From NCBI RefSeq assembly GCF_029227915.1, contig NC_079879.1:26974501-27038500 (forward strand): a stretch of DNA of 64,000 bases. The letters are read 5' to 3'. The notes under the pieces were generated by a model. It saw nothing but the letters and a program-made list of their open reading frames with translations. It did no database searches and had not been told where the DNA came from. The position numbers and the translations under genes were made by a program. This DNA comes from Hydractinia symbiolongicarpus. Its lineage: Eukaryota; Cnidaria; Hydrozoa; Anthoathecata; Hydractiniidae. Positions 1 to 11,131 of the stretch are shown here, piece after piece. Numbering within the stretch: the stretch's first letter is position 1; each line of letters begins with the position of its first letter.

Positions 1-2
1 AC

Positions 3-3000
3 AGCGTATGGAAAGAGAAATTATTTGCATTGCAACTTCGTGGAAGTGCTCAAAGCATGCTGGATGAGGAGGTTTCCAGAAATTTATTTAAAGAATTTAT
101 GAATATATTTGAACGAAGTTACAAACATGATGAAGAATATCATCAAAGATTTCAACATTTTAAGGTTGTTCATTCTCGCTTACTTTATTCTATTATTTTC
201 TCCATACCAATAAAAAAGGTCCAATGCGATGTAGGAACTCCACAAAAGTCGAATGTGACGTTGTGCCGCCCAACAAAGTTAAATGTGACGTTGCAACAGC
301 ACGAAAGTTAAATGTGACGTTGCAACACCCATAAAAGTCGAATGTGACGTTGCAACGACCATGAAAGTCGAATGTGACGTTACACCGCCCATAAAAGTCA
401 AATGTGACGTTGCAACGCTACAGAAGTTGAATGCAACGCCAAAAAAAGTCGAATATCTGTGCACATCCTTTTACATCTATACTTTGTTTAGGAAAGTCTC
501 AGAAGGCATGCAGTATCAAACGAACGAGAGAAACGTTTGAATGGAACAGCGAAGTATGGAATAAATAAATTTGCAGATTGGTCAAAGGAAGAATTTGAAA
601 GTAAGAAGAACTCACACAGGCTAATAATTGTTTCTAAATGAAATCTTGGGAGATTTAAGGGCCGATTATTACTTTAAAATATATCAATAAGGCAGATTTT
701 AGCGGGATAAAGATGTTTCATGGTTATGTGAAATGTTCACAAACTATCTTGTCTTTAGTAATCAAGTCACGCCACAAGTAAATTTATTTAGCATAAAAGC
801 AGTTTGAGGATATAATTTGACATTCTTTTTGGATACATGTGTAAACATGAAATATACTTCTAATGGATATGTGTTAGGAAAAACACAAAATTTGAAGAAG
901 AATATATATAAGAATATATATAAGAATATATATAAGAATAATAACAAAAAACGTTATTTAATTGAAGAATGCGCACAAGTAATTTCCTCATTCCGGATTA
1001 AGTTCCTATTTCGGCTGGTAGCAGGTCGGTTAGGATTTTCATTGACCTGGACTGAGACGTTTGTTTTGTCATGGCGCTTTATATATTGTAAAAGTTGCTT
1101 TTAACCATGCTGGACTCCTTACACATACAAGATCCTAAAATGGACAGCCTCGAATTGACATGGGCCATTGCTATGTACAACAGGTAGTTGATGGAAAAAT
1201 GACTAATGCTTTTCTTAAGATTTGTTCAGCGATGTCCAACCACAACGAGATAAATATGTTTCTATGAGTAATAACTTCAAGCCGATGGATGTTGTTGCAG
1301 AGACAGAAAACATTCAAACACCCTGCCTTCTGCATCGTCGCAATCCTGACAAGATAGATTGGTAGGTGGTATTGTCTCAAGAATTTAAAGCATTGTATTA
1401 ACGGTCTGTCTATTGCAATTAAATATCACAGACTAGCTGCATTCTATTTATTCTAAAATCTTCACAACCTAAAAACTTCTTTTTTATTTTTTTTTATTTA
1501 GGAGAAAGAAGATAACTGCTATTAAAGATCAAAAGAGTGTATGTATATATGTTTTATAAAAATGTTTTTTATCATCTTAAAGCACCACTTCAATCAACTT
1601 TTTTTATTTTTAGTGCGGCAGCTGTTGGTAAGATTTTCTTTCGATGTAGACAGCATGATAAACAGACAAAGCGTATGCTAGCAACATAATGAAACGTAAG
1701 CTACGATATGTTTCGTTTTTAGGGCATTTGTTGGTGCAGAGCAAGTTGAAACCTACTGGGCTATAAGTGGTAATCCATTAATGGAGCTAAGCCCTCAAGA
1801 ACTGCTATCTTGCTCACCTTACATGGGATGTGAAGGGGGAAACACGTGTGCAGCTTTAAGATGGCTTATTGACGTAAATACATGTTTTGTTATTACGATC
1901 TAATGATTTTCATGCATCTATATACAAACATTCATAAGATCTGTTTTTCTTTTCTTTAAGGAAGGAAGCGAGATTTCTTTTTGATTTTCACTTTGCATTT
2001 GCTTGGTTTTATAAAATTTAAAAATATGTATAAAATGTAGAGGGTCGATAAATCTATGCACTTTCAAAACTTCTATTTTGGGTACGTACTTGATCTGAAT
2101 ACAACGTGTACGTCTTTTTTATATATCGACACTTTTTCAAATTCAAGAATCAAATAATTCTATCTTTTATGGAGCAGAAGAACATGTCTCCGCTCTGTTG
2201 TGTTTTTAGATGGATAGAGTCCTTGTGACGGAAAAGGCATATCCATATGAAGGAAAGGATAGCAAATGTCAGTACCGTAACCTGTAAGTCCTTTTCAGAG
2301 AAAAATAGAATACTTAGAAAAGTTGTTTTTATCAAAAAAAAACAAAAAAAAACTGAAAAACTGGGGGAAGTCTTTTTGCGGTTTGAATAATTTTAGCCAT
2401 CTGTTCTAATATCGAAAAAAATTCTTATATCGAAAATTGGATGTTTGGACGACCTATATTTTCAAAATTGAAGTTTTCTAATGAAGCTGAAGCCTAATAT
2501 AATAAAAACTCCAAAGTTTTTAGTTAAAATTATAAAAGTGGCCTAAAAACAATGTGGAAAAGAATTTTTCTGATTAGGTATTTTCTCCCTCTTTTAATCT
2601 TGTTAAAAACCTTTACACATAACATGTTTGACTTGTCCAAACATTCTCCAAGAACAACGTTTATTGATGGTATGAATTCTACATCTCTGATTCTAGAACA
2701 GATGTTGGTCCGAAGATTAGTCATGTGTGTGGTTGTAAGCCGTAAGTGAATACGCTATTTTTTGTAGGTGGGATGTTTATACATCTTTTTTTGTAGACCG
2801 TAAGTTAATACGCCCTTTATTTGTAATCAAAATGATGCACAAATCTTTAAAAAAAGAAGCAGTTTCTGAGCAAGAGCTCATCCTAAAGTGAGTATGAAGA
2901 AAATAGCTTTTCTGTATAATAGCTTTTCTGTATAGTTTCTTTTATTATGTTAGACAATACGTTGTATTTTGATTGGTTTATTTTACGGCGCATGCGTTAA

Positions 3001-6000
3001 TGTAAAAACGTTGTAAACTCTGAAACAGCGTGGTTAGACCCGCGAAGAATTTAATAAAAACAGACAGAGTTATTTCTCTTTTTTCTGGTTTTTAAATGGC
3101 GCCCGATGAGGGACACAAAGATTGATTTATATAATTAAAGAAAATTGGATGCTATTGCTGTTGAGCAAAGACATTGATCAAGATTGGATCAACGAAATTT
3201 GAACGAAAGACACGTATGAAACGAAAATAGTTCAGTAAGCTCATTCGCTACTTGACTTGACTGACCTTTTTTTTGAACTGCTTAATAATTTAATTGACAT
3301 TTAAGAACGTTTTTAGACAGCCATCTTTGACGTTACGAAATCGATATTTTTGCTTGATTGCAAAGATATTTACGGATTTGATTGAAGTTTCTTTTTTTTG
3401 TTTCTTGTGTGCCAGCACGTGGTTTAGACATAAGTATAGTTTTTGGTTTTACAGCTTATGGTTTGGGGCTATAGAAGAGTACGAATTCATGTTTTTTCTT
3501 GGTTTGTTTTGATACGTGGAGTTGTTGTTTAGACTTATTTATTTTGAAGGTTGTTTTATTTTAGTTTCTAAACGCGTGTTTCTTTACATGCCATTTTTCT
3601 GTTTTGTGCATAAGAAAAAGTTTACTCCTGTTGGGTACAGACTGCTGTTTACCCTCCTTGTGGATAAGAATTAGATCGAGATAGATTTTGGCTCCTGTTA
3701 GGCACAGGATACTTTGTAAGTGTTTGGGTATACTTCTATTTTAAAGCTTCTGAAGATGTCTGATCTACAAAAGAAAATTAATCAAAGAAAGGCTATCCGC
3801 ATCCAAACTTCCTCGGTTATTAAAAGAATAGAAAAGCTATTATACAGAAAAGCTATTTTCTTCATCCTCCCCCCGTAATTGACAGAAATCAATTACTATA
3901 CTTGTCCTTAAAACGACGAAAGTTCTGCCCCTCTATCGCAGCCCGCCGGCGTACTCTACTTTCTACGCGGTGTTCATCGCACGCACCACCTGAACTACCT
4001 GAACTCTGTTCGTCGATGACCATAGGATAAAGTTGATTATCTTCCGCCTCAGTTGCCTTCACCTCTTCTTCTATCACTTCGAACGGTATTAACTTTTGAA
4101 CAGGTCGATGCACATAAGTTGACCGGCCTGATGTCGAATTCACTTTTAATTTTGCACCTCGAGTTCGACCCAACTGTCCTAGCAACTATTCTTGTCGAAA
4201 ATGCAAACACAGACATCACATTTCCATTTGTTCTTCTGATGGTTCGCAAGCAGGTGCTCATCACAACAATTTTGTATCATCATACAGTGGTGTTTTAATG
4301 CAAACTGCTTCTGCTGATGTATCTGATACATCAGGCAATGCAAAAAAGCACACGCGGATTCTATTCGATAGTGGCAGTCAGAGAAGCTATCTATCTCAGG
4401 ACTTATGTAAGACTTTAAAATTAAAACCGTTAAGAAAGGAAAAGGTTATTGTTAAGACTTTCGGAAGTGACGATTCCAGGGTTCAGGATCTCCAAGTTTA
4501 CCAGGTTAAGATTAAACATAAGAACTGTCATGGATTTTGTTTTGTTGAAGCATACTGTGTTCCAAATGTTTGTAGTCCGTTGACCCACCAATACCTTGAG
4601 TTTGTAAAAGCAAGTTACCCTCATGTGGAAGGTTTAGAGTTGGCTGATAGAAACGTGAATTGTCGGGATTTGAATGTAAACTTATTGATTGGGCTAGATT
4701 TCTATTATAGTTTTTTTACTGGGAAAATGAAAAAGGGTTCGGGGGGACCTGTAGCATTGGAAACTACGTTGGGTTGGGTCTTAAGTGGAAAATACGAGTC
4801 CGAGGAGCAGAAACAGCACTGTTTGCAAACACAGCATGTTATGAAAGTGGAAGTTGAGAAGAAAAATGAGTTACTAAGAAATGAGTTAAAGAAATTTTGG
4901 CAGGTTGAATCTGTAGGGGGTCAAGAAATTTCTGTAATTAATGATTTTGAAAATCATATTTATCATGATGGATCACGCTATGTGACAAGGTTACCTTTCA
5001 AGCCTGATCACGATCCATTACCTGATAATTATTTTGTAAGCGAAAGAAGACTTAGATCCACGGCCAAGAAACTGCATGCTCTAGGAATTTATGATGACTA
5101 TGATAACATTTTTAAGCAATACGTCCAGGAAGGTATAATTGAAAAAGTAGGTCGCAATGAATTAATCAGAGAAAGTGGTAATGTCCATTATCTCCCACAC
5201 AGGGCAGTTGTGAGGGAAGATAAGCAAACCACTAAGATTAGGGTTGTATTTGATGCATCCAGTAAGGCAAACGGTCCTTCTCTTAACGATTGTTTATACT
5301 CAGGTCCAAACTTATTATGTAAGATCTTTGATGTACTTTTTAGGTTTCGGTTGAACAAGATTGCAATTATTGCCGATATCAGGCAAGCCTTTTTAAATAT
5401 TAGTATTGATCAACCTCACCGTGATTTTTTGCGATTCTTATGGTTTGAGGAGAACAAAGTGGTAATTTATCGTTTCCTCAGAGTTGTTTTTGGTTTAACA
5501 AGCAGCCCTTTTCTTTTAAATGGAACAATTCGTCAGCATTTAAATAAATTCTTAGATATGTATTCCGAGATTGTGAAAAAATTGGGTGAAGATTTGTATG
5601 TAGATGACACGACAACCGGTTGTAATTCTGTTGAAGAAGGGAAAAAATTTCAAGAAGTTGCCGTGGATGTGATGAGTAAGGCTGGATTTGAATTAAGGAA
5701 ATGGTTTACTAATAATAATGAACTACAAGTTTTTTTTGATAGGCGAAAGGGGTGTGATAAGACTATTGGAGATGACATGACTTTTGCTAAAAGCCAAGTT
5801 AATGGAATAAATAAAGACTATAGTCATAAGGTTTTAGGATTAACATGGGATAAACACACTGATTGTTTTCTGTTTGATTTTAACGAATTTATCAGAAAAT
5901 CTAAGGCATGTTCTTTCACAAAGAGGAATGTTTTAAGTTTATCTGCTTCTATGTACGATCCACTTGGAATTATTTCTCCTATTACAGCTCAAATTAAAAC

Positions 6001-9000
6001 TTTTTTTCAGTCCTTGTGCGTGGATAAATCGGATTGGGATGAAGTTATTTCAGGTGGTATTGAGGCTAGATGGATCGATCTGTTAGAAAAAATTGAGTTT
6101 TTGAGCGTAGTCCGCGTACCAAGGTTTTCCTTCGTTGATTGGACCGAAGTTGTATCTGCAGAGTTGCATGGGTTTTGTGATAGTTCTCTTAGTTTATACT
6201 GTGCTCTTGTCTATGTGAGGATTGTTACCAAGGTTGGGATCAAAGTATTTTTTTGGACGTCGAAGACCAGGGTTTCACCACTGAAAACTCTTTCTATCCC
6301 TAGGCTTGAACTATTAGGATGTTTATTGCTTTCTACTTTGATTGAGGATGTCACGAGGGCTATTGCTGGAAGGATAAAAATAGATCGCATTGTTGGCTGG
6401 ACAGACTCACAAGTAGCTCTTTGTTGGATCAGGGGTAAAGAGAGAACTTGGAAGTCCTGGATTGAGAATAGGGTGGTGAAAATAAGGAAAATTGTTTCAC
6501 CTGACATGTGGTTTCACGTAGCTGGCGTAGAGAATCCTGCTGATCCACCAACAAGATCTATCGATGATTTTGTGAGTCTTTTTAATGGTATTTGGTTTAA
6601 CGGTCCTTCTTTTCTTTTAAACGACAACATTCATTATGACGTAACAACTGACTTTTCAAAAACTGAAGTGGAAAAGGAGCTAAAAGCTTCGACTGACATA
6701 CAAAACGTACTGACTGTTACTGAACAGAATGCGGTTGACTTGAACGAAATCGTTGATTTCTCTCGATATGGATCATTAAACAAATTAATTCACGTCGTAG
6801 CCTACGTTATTCGCTTTAAGAACAATTTGATAGCAAAGATACGTAAAAATGAAGAATCAAACAACGATGAAAACCTGAATGTCGATGAAGTAACCAAATC
6901 TTTGGACCATATTGTACGTGCCGAACAGCAAGCTATGACCAAAAATTCGAATTTTAATAAAACAAAGTCGAATTTAAATGTTTACCAGGATACTGAAGGA
7001 TTTTTTAGACTGAAAAGTCGTTTTGGTGAATCAAAGTTAACAGACGATCAAAAGCACCCGCTTTTACTTCGAGAAGGAAGTCATGTGACAATGTTAATCG
7101 TTCGAAATGCCCACGAAGAGGTATTGCATTTTGGAGTGGAATCAACGTTGGCGAAGATTAGAGAAAGATTTTGGATTTTGCGTGGCAGGAAGACAGTGAG
7201 AAATGTTTTACGACGATGCGTAATATGTCGGCGATTTCAAGGACGAACGATGACCTCACCAGAAAGTCCGGATCTTCCTGTTTTCCGAGTGGATCATCTG
7301 ACGCAAGCTTTTGCTACGACAGGGCTTGATTACGCCGGTCCTCTATTTGTAAGGATTCACGGACATTCCTGCTCAAAGGTATACATTTTACTTTTTACTT
7401 GTGCTAGTAGTCGCGCAATCCACCTTGAACTCACGCCTGACATGAAATCACCTGCGTTCATCCGAGGCTTTAAGCGATTCGTTTCAAGAAGAGGAAAACC
7501 AAATGAAATTGTAAGTGACAATTTCAAAACATTTAAGTCGTCCGAGGTTAAAGCTTATATGTTAAAAATGAGAATTGGTCAACGCTTCATTCTACCAGCC
7601 TCCCCATGGTGGGGTGGATTTTATGAACGTCTTGTTCGTTCCGTAAAAACATCTCTTAAGAAAATACTAAGAAAGTCGTTTCTAACGTTTGAAGAGTTAC
7701 AAACTGTTTTATGTGAAGTCGAGAGTGTAATCAATTCAAGACCACTCTGTTATGCGAGTGATGAAGACGTTGGAGCTATGATCACCCCTAATCATCTTAT
7801 CTTTGGGAGATCATTGAACCATGCTACAACTAATAATCAACCGATTACTGTATTAGATGTGACCGAATGCACTCGAAGAGTCCTTCGTTTAAGAACAGTC
7901 TTAGAACATTTTTGGAAACGCTTTAGTATAACTTATTTGAACGAACTGAGGCAACGACACCTTTACGAAAGGAAGAAGACAGCAGACGCAGAGTTGAGGC
8001 TGAATGATATTGTACTCATCAAGGACGACACACCCACACCACGCTCGCAATGGAAAATCGGAAAGATAGAAAAATTAATTGTTGGAAAGGACGGTCGAAC
8101 TCGAGGTGCAAAATTAAAAGTGAATTCGACATCAGGCCGGTCAACTTATGTGCATCGACCTGTTCAAAAGTTAATACCGTTCGAAGTGATAGAAGAAGAG
8201 GTGAAGGCAACTGAGGCGGAAGATAATCAACTTTATCCTATGGTCATCGACGAACAGAGTTCAGGTAGTTCAGGTGGTGCGTGCGATGAACACCGCGTAG
8301 AAAGTAGAGTACGCCGGCGGGCTGCGATAGAGGGGCAGAACTTTCGTCGTTTTAAGGACAAGTATAGTAATTGATTTCTGTCAATTACGGGGGGAGGATG
8401 AAGAAAATAGCTTTTCTGTATAATAGCTTTTCTGTATAGTTTCTTTTATTATGTTAGACAATACGTTGTATTTTGATTGGTTTATTTTACGGCGCATGCG
8501 TTAATGTAAAAACGTTGTAAACTCTGAAACAGCGTGGTTAGACCCGCGAAGAATTTAATAAAAACAGACAGAGTTATTTCTCTTTTTTCTGGTTTTTAAA
8601 GAGTATATAAAAAGAAAAATGAGAAAGAGAGGGTGTTATAAAAACAGCAGTAGGTATATAATCTTGTTCCAAAAGTTATTTAATTTTTGGATCTTCTCAA
8701 GTGGATAAGCAAAGGGAACCTAAGGTAATTGCATATTTGGCGGAAATATATTTTCACAGATGAGTCAACCTGCAGTGTTTTGCGGGAGTTAATTTTATAC
8801 TTGCAGGGCTACCCCAAATTTAATATAGGATGTAAAAAATGCTGTACAGGAAAAACGGAATGCAAGCTGACAAAATGTCAAACAAAAAGGCAGGCTAAAA
8901 GGATTGTTTTTTTTAAAAAAACGGAAATTTTCCTCTAAATATAAATACCTGAATCAAACTTATAAATCTGTACAAAAGCTCAACTAAAATGTGCGTATAA

Positions 9001-11131
9001 TATGAAGTTTTATGTGTAAAACATAGTGAATGCTTTTAAAAAAGACCTTCTGAAAACTCGCTGGTAGAGTTTAATAACATTGCAGTGTTTAGAGTTGTTT
9101 CCACTCTTATAAAGAAGTACAATAAAGGAAAATTAAAAAAAAAACAGATTTAAGAACCTATAACATCCAAATTGTAAATAGCCTGTAATCTTTAAAAAAA
9201 TTAATAGCTACCTGTTTTTCTTGGAAAACTTAAAGTCATGTACATAAAAACTAGAGAATTGTAAAGTGAATTTAAACTTTGAAAATGTACAAAATGTCTT
9301 AAATTTCATGTCTTATAAGTCACGCTATGCGACTTTGCCTATTTTGCTGGAATTTATTTTTGCGGATGGCAGATGAACGCAAGAAATTTTGCTCAGATGA
9401 AGGTATTTTACTGCGATCATATTATTCCACAATTATACATCATATTCATGTAAACAAAACAAAGATGATTAGGTTAATTAAGCTTGCATTTTTATTTTCA
9501 TTGTATTTTGTATGTAGTGAACAGAATGCCACTAAAAATACATAAAACACGAGTCAATAACGTTGGAATTATTTTTCACGGATTGGCATTATTTAAAATT
9601 TTAGCGGATCCATGCAAAATGTATTTATCATGAAACTTAATTTTGTGGATTATACTAAATTCCACCAAATAAGCAATGGTTTAGCCTTGAAAAGGGTGAA
9701 ACATAAGTAGCAGTGAGCCTTCACAAAAATTTTGAGTTGCTCATCAAAAAAAGTGTGTACAACAATGACGTCACCAGACAAAAATAAAATAAAAATGAAA
9801 TTGAAAACGAAAACATTTTTAAATCAATCTCTGCATGTTTAGAGTCGTCAAGAATGAGGAATACATGTTGTATTCTTTATCGCAGAAAGGTCCACTTGGT
9901 GTGAACGTTGACGCAGTACTATGGCGTGACTATATTGGTAAATCTTAAAATAATTTTTTTCAGTATTATCTTTCATTCTGCAAATTATACACGACTCTGT
10001 GTTAGGTGGAATCATTCAACATCATTGCACCCATCGTCTAATGAATCATGCAGTACAACTGGTTGCGTATTATTTAAAAGATGGTCCTGTGCCATATTAT
10101 GTAGCAAGAAATCAATGGGGTCGTTCGTTTGGCGAAGATGGTTTTGTTAGAATTAAATATGGTGGCAATGTATGTGGTAAGTGTCCTTTTTCAAGTTTCA
10201 AAATGAAATACAATGTGCTAACATCCAACCTCGTTCCTCGGGTATTTCGCGTTTTTTAATTAATTCAATAACGGCGAAAAGACCCTGGCACAGGATGGTC
10301 ACATCGCTTTTAATTTATGATAATGATGACGAAAAATAATTTATGCACGTTAATTGCCCTGCATAAATTTACATCTTCCCCGTGCGAGGGATTGTTGTAA
10401 ACAAAAATAACAACTTTAGTGGTCGATTTGTTGTAGATAACGAAGGTGTAAGGCCAGGTAGCTAAAGGTTTGCTCCAATAATGGGAAGACTCATTCGAGA
10501 AATATTTCAGTTCTACATGGCATAAGCAAATTTGTCTAGATAGTTAAATATGCTACAATATTTGAGATGTGTGTTTTCCCCTACAAACTGTAGCTAGCTA
10601 GCTATAGCTAGTCATAAATCAATGATTGTTGTTAAATTTATTTATTCTAATTAATTTATTTTTCTTGGGTACATAAACTAATGTTGTCAAACCAAAGTCA
10701 AAGTTTAAATTTATTTTCATCAAGATTTTGGTGACAAGCTGGTTGTGTTCTCTTTAAATCTGAATGGGTTAATGAAATTACTCATCATATATTTTTAATA
10801 AACATTAAGTTGGCCAAAAACCGTATATTTATGCAAACAAAATGAACCCATTTGATATACTACCTTGGATTGACTGCATATATCCAATATTTTTAGACTT
10901 TTAGTATCTCAATTAAGCAGGTAACATATAAAAGACTGGTATAAAAAGGTATTTCGTGGTCCCACATGCTTTTTTGCAATAAGAAAATGAAAAACAAGAG
11001 TTACTGATTTTAAATTTGTTATGAAATGTTTTACGTCATAAATGAATAGTTTGTTTTCTGTATTTAAATAATATCCAGTTATTTTATTTCTCGTAGGAGT
11101 TGCTCAAGAACCTTCATTTATTGAATTATGA
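3..11131 (+). CDS. CTSO: Cathepsin O-like papain-family cysteine protease, 5'-partial
   Basis: Lysosomal-type C1A peptidase. Traced exons: 3-164, 492-600, 1301-1361, 1502-1538, 1614-1627, 1723-1873, 2210-2283, 2697-2741, 9843-9937, 10006-10176, 11097-11131; all joins are GT-AG and keep phase, giving 317 residues (human CTSO is about 321). The first exon is open to the window edge, so the signal peptide lies upstream. Visible: propeptide inhibitor region ending GINKFADWS, mature start near DKIDWRKK, catalytic Cys in CGSCWAF, catalytic His in MNHAVQL and Asn in ARNQWG (usually NSWG). The stretch around VDAVLWRDYIGGIIQHH is the feature that points to cathepsin O rather than L or F. The active-site Cys sits on a 14-nt micro-exon. 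Intron 2742-9842 is 7.1 kb because a BEL retrotransposon lies in it in sense orientation. The 45-nt exon at 2697 is short and supported mainly by phase and splice sites. Confidence 0.88.
245..455 (+). repeat. 30-bp minisatellite in cathepsin O intron 1
   Basis: About seven degenerate head-to-tail copies of a 30-bp unit with the core AAAGTCGAATGTGACGTTGC. The small ORFs here on both strands are only this repeat read in frame. Confidence 0.9.
895..938 (+). repeat. 12-bp microsatellite (AAGAATATATAT)n
   Basis: Three to four near-perfect copies inside cathepsin O intron 2. Confidence 0.85.
2890..2894 (+). repeat. 5-bp target-site duplication, left copy (GAGTA)
   Basis: GAGTA directly precedes the left LTR and recurs directly after the right LTR at 8601-8605, as expected for integrase-mediated insertion of a BEL/Pao element. 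Confidence 0.85.
2895..3096 (+). repeat. 5' LTR of the BEL element
   Basis: 202 bp, starting TGAAGAAAATAGC and ending TTTTTAAA, identical to 8399-8600. It holds an AATAAA polyadenylation signal at 3053-3058, in sense with the host gene. Confidence 0.95.
3097..3114 (+). other. Primer binding site, tRNA-Lys type
   Basis: The 18 bases from TGGCGCCCGA to AGGGAC directly abut the LTR. They differ at two positions from the tRNA-Lys(UUU)-type site known from retroviruses, so a lysine tRNA primer is likely. From 3115 to 3755 follows a leader with no recognisable coding content. Confidence 0.8.
3756..3878 (+). pseudogene. Truncated gag start of the BEL element
   Basis: An ATG in good context (AAGATGTCT) opens a 40-codon frame beginning MSDLQKK, a lysine/arginine-rich helical start such as BEL Gag proteins have. 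At about 3830 the frame enters the inverted segment and stops at 3878. The rest of Gag up to the zinc knuckle is absent. Assignment as gag rests on position and composition only. Confidence 0.6.
3830..4170 (-). repeat. Inverted 341-bp copy of the element's own 3' end
   Basis: 3830-4170 is the reverse complement of 8093-8433: the last 93 or so codons of pol, the stop, the purine tract and the first 35 bp of the LTR. The overlapping minus-strand ORF (3889-4185) encodes the same residues as the pol C-terminus with no difference seen. The two arms are about 3.9 kb apart. Confidence 0.95.
4298..8374 (+). CDS. pol: BEL/Pao pol polyprotein (protease, RT, RNase H, integrase)
   Basis: 1,358 residues from the first ATG. 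The frame is open further upstream through a Gag-type zinc knuckle (CRKC, then HHISIC, about 4193-4231), so 4298 is not the natural start. In order: aspartic protease with FDSGSQ (residue ~24); reverse transcriptase with ADIRQAF, FGLTSSPF and YVDD (residue ~434); RNase H with HGFCDSS, SIPRLELLG and GWTDSQ (about 620-760); integrase with His pair AHEEVLHFG and CVIC (about 930-980), then DDE residues in GLDYAGP, VSDNFKTF and FYERLVR (about 1010-1110); a C-terminal domain of the kind found in BEL integrases. Key residues are present and no frameshift or stop is visible. VSDNFKTF departs from the common SDNGTNF-like form but keeps the Asp. Confidence 0.93.
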   Translation: MQTASADVSDTSGNAKKHTRILFDSGSQRSYLSQDLCKTLKLKPLRKEKVIVKTFGSDDSRVQDLQVYQVKIKHKNCHGFCFVEAYCVPNVCSPLTHQYLEFVKASYPHVEGLELADRNVNCRDLNVNLLIGLDFYYSFFTGKMKKGSGGPVALETTLGWVLSGKYESEEQKQHCLQTQHVMKVEVEKKNELLRNELKKFWQVESVGGQEISVINDFENHIYHDGSRYVTRLPFKPDHDPLPDNYFVSERRLRSTAKKLHALGIYDDYDNIFKQYVQEGIIEKVGRNELIRESGNVHYLPHRAVVREDKQTTKIRVVFDASSKANGPSLNDCLYSGPNLLCKIFDVLFRFRLNKIAIIADIRQAFLNISIDQPHRDFLRFLWFEENKVVIYRFLRVVFGLTSSPFLLNGTIRQHLNKFLDMYSEIVKKLGEDLYVDDTTTGCNSVEEGKKFQEVAVDVMSKAGFELRKWFTNNNELQVFFDRRKGCDKTIGDDMTFAKSQVNGINKDYSHKVLGLTWDKHTDCFLFDFNEFIRKSKACSFTKRNVLSLSASMYDPLGIISPITAQIKTFFQSLCVDKSDWDEVISGGIEARWIDLLEKIEFLSVVRVPRFSFVDWTEVVSAELHGFCDSSLSLYCALVYVRIVTKVGIKVFFWTSKTRVSPLKTLSIPRLELLGCLLLSTLIEDVTRAIAGRIKIDRIVGWTDSQVALCWIRGKERTWKSWIENRVVKIRKIVSPDMWFHVAGVENPADPPTRSIDDFVSLFNGIWFNGPSFLLNDNIHYDVTTDFSKTEVEKELKASTDIQNVLTVTEQNAVDLNEIVDFSRYGSLNKLIHVVAYVIRFKNNLIAKIRKNEESNNDENLNVDEVTKSLDHIVRAEQQAMTKNSNFNKTKSNLNVYQDTEGFFRLKSRFGESKLTDDQKHPLLLREGSHVTMLIVRNAHEEVLHFGVESTLAKIRERFWILRGRKTVRNVLRRCVICRRFQGRTMTSPESPDLPVFRVDHLTQAFATTGLDYAGPLFVRIHGHSCSKVYILLFTCASSRAIHLELTPDMKSPAFIRGFKRFVSRRGKPNEIVSDNFKTFKSSEVKAYMLKMRIGQRFILPASPWWGGFYERLVRSVKTSLKKILRKSFLTFEELQTVLCEVESVINSRPLCYASDEDVGAMITPNHLIFGRSLNHATTNNQPITVLDVTECTRRVLRLRTVLEHFWKRFSITYLNELRQRHLYERKKTADAELRLNDIVLIKDDTPTPRSQWKIGKIEKLIVGKDGRTRGAKLKVNSTSGRSTYVHRPVQKLIPFEVIEEEVKATEAEDNQLYPMVIDEQSSGSSGGACDEHRVESRVRRRAAIEGQNFRRFKDKYSN
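8389..8398 (+). other. Polypurine tract
   Basis: GGGGGGAGGA directly before the 3' LTR, the plus-strand priming site. An inverted copy is also present inside the 3830-4170 segment. Confidence 0.85.
8399..8600 (+). repeat. 3' LTR of the BEL element
   Basis: 202 bp identical to the 5' LTR, with AATAAA at 8557-8562, followed by the second GAGTA at 8601-8605. Confidence 0.95.

Larger units (their letters stand above)
2895..8600 (+). mobile_element. Pao/BEL LTR retrotransposon with rearranged gag
   Basis: A 5,706-bp element with two 202-bp LTRs that I read as identical, GAGTA target duplication, tRNA-type primer binding site, purine tract before the 3' LTR and a 1,358-codon pol frame of BEL/Pao type (protease, RT with YVDD, RNase H, integrase). 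It lies in sense orientation in an intron of the cathepsin O gene. Most of gag is missing: after a 40-codon gag start the element jumps into a 341-bp inverted copy of its own 3' end, then into the zinc-knuckle region. Identical LTRs indicate a recent insertion. It could move only if Gag is supplied by another copy. Confidence 0.95.

Noticed and set aside
245-455. Regularly spaced repeats that might suggest a CRISPR array
   Set aside because: Units abut with no unique spacers and the genome is eukaryotic; it is a minisatellite.
3889-4185. 98-codon minus-strand ORF upstream of pol
   Set aside because: It is the inverted copy of the pol C-terminus, not a separate gene.
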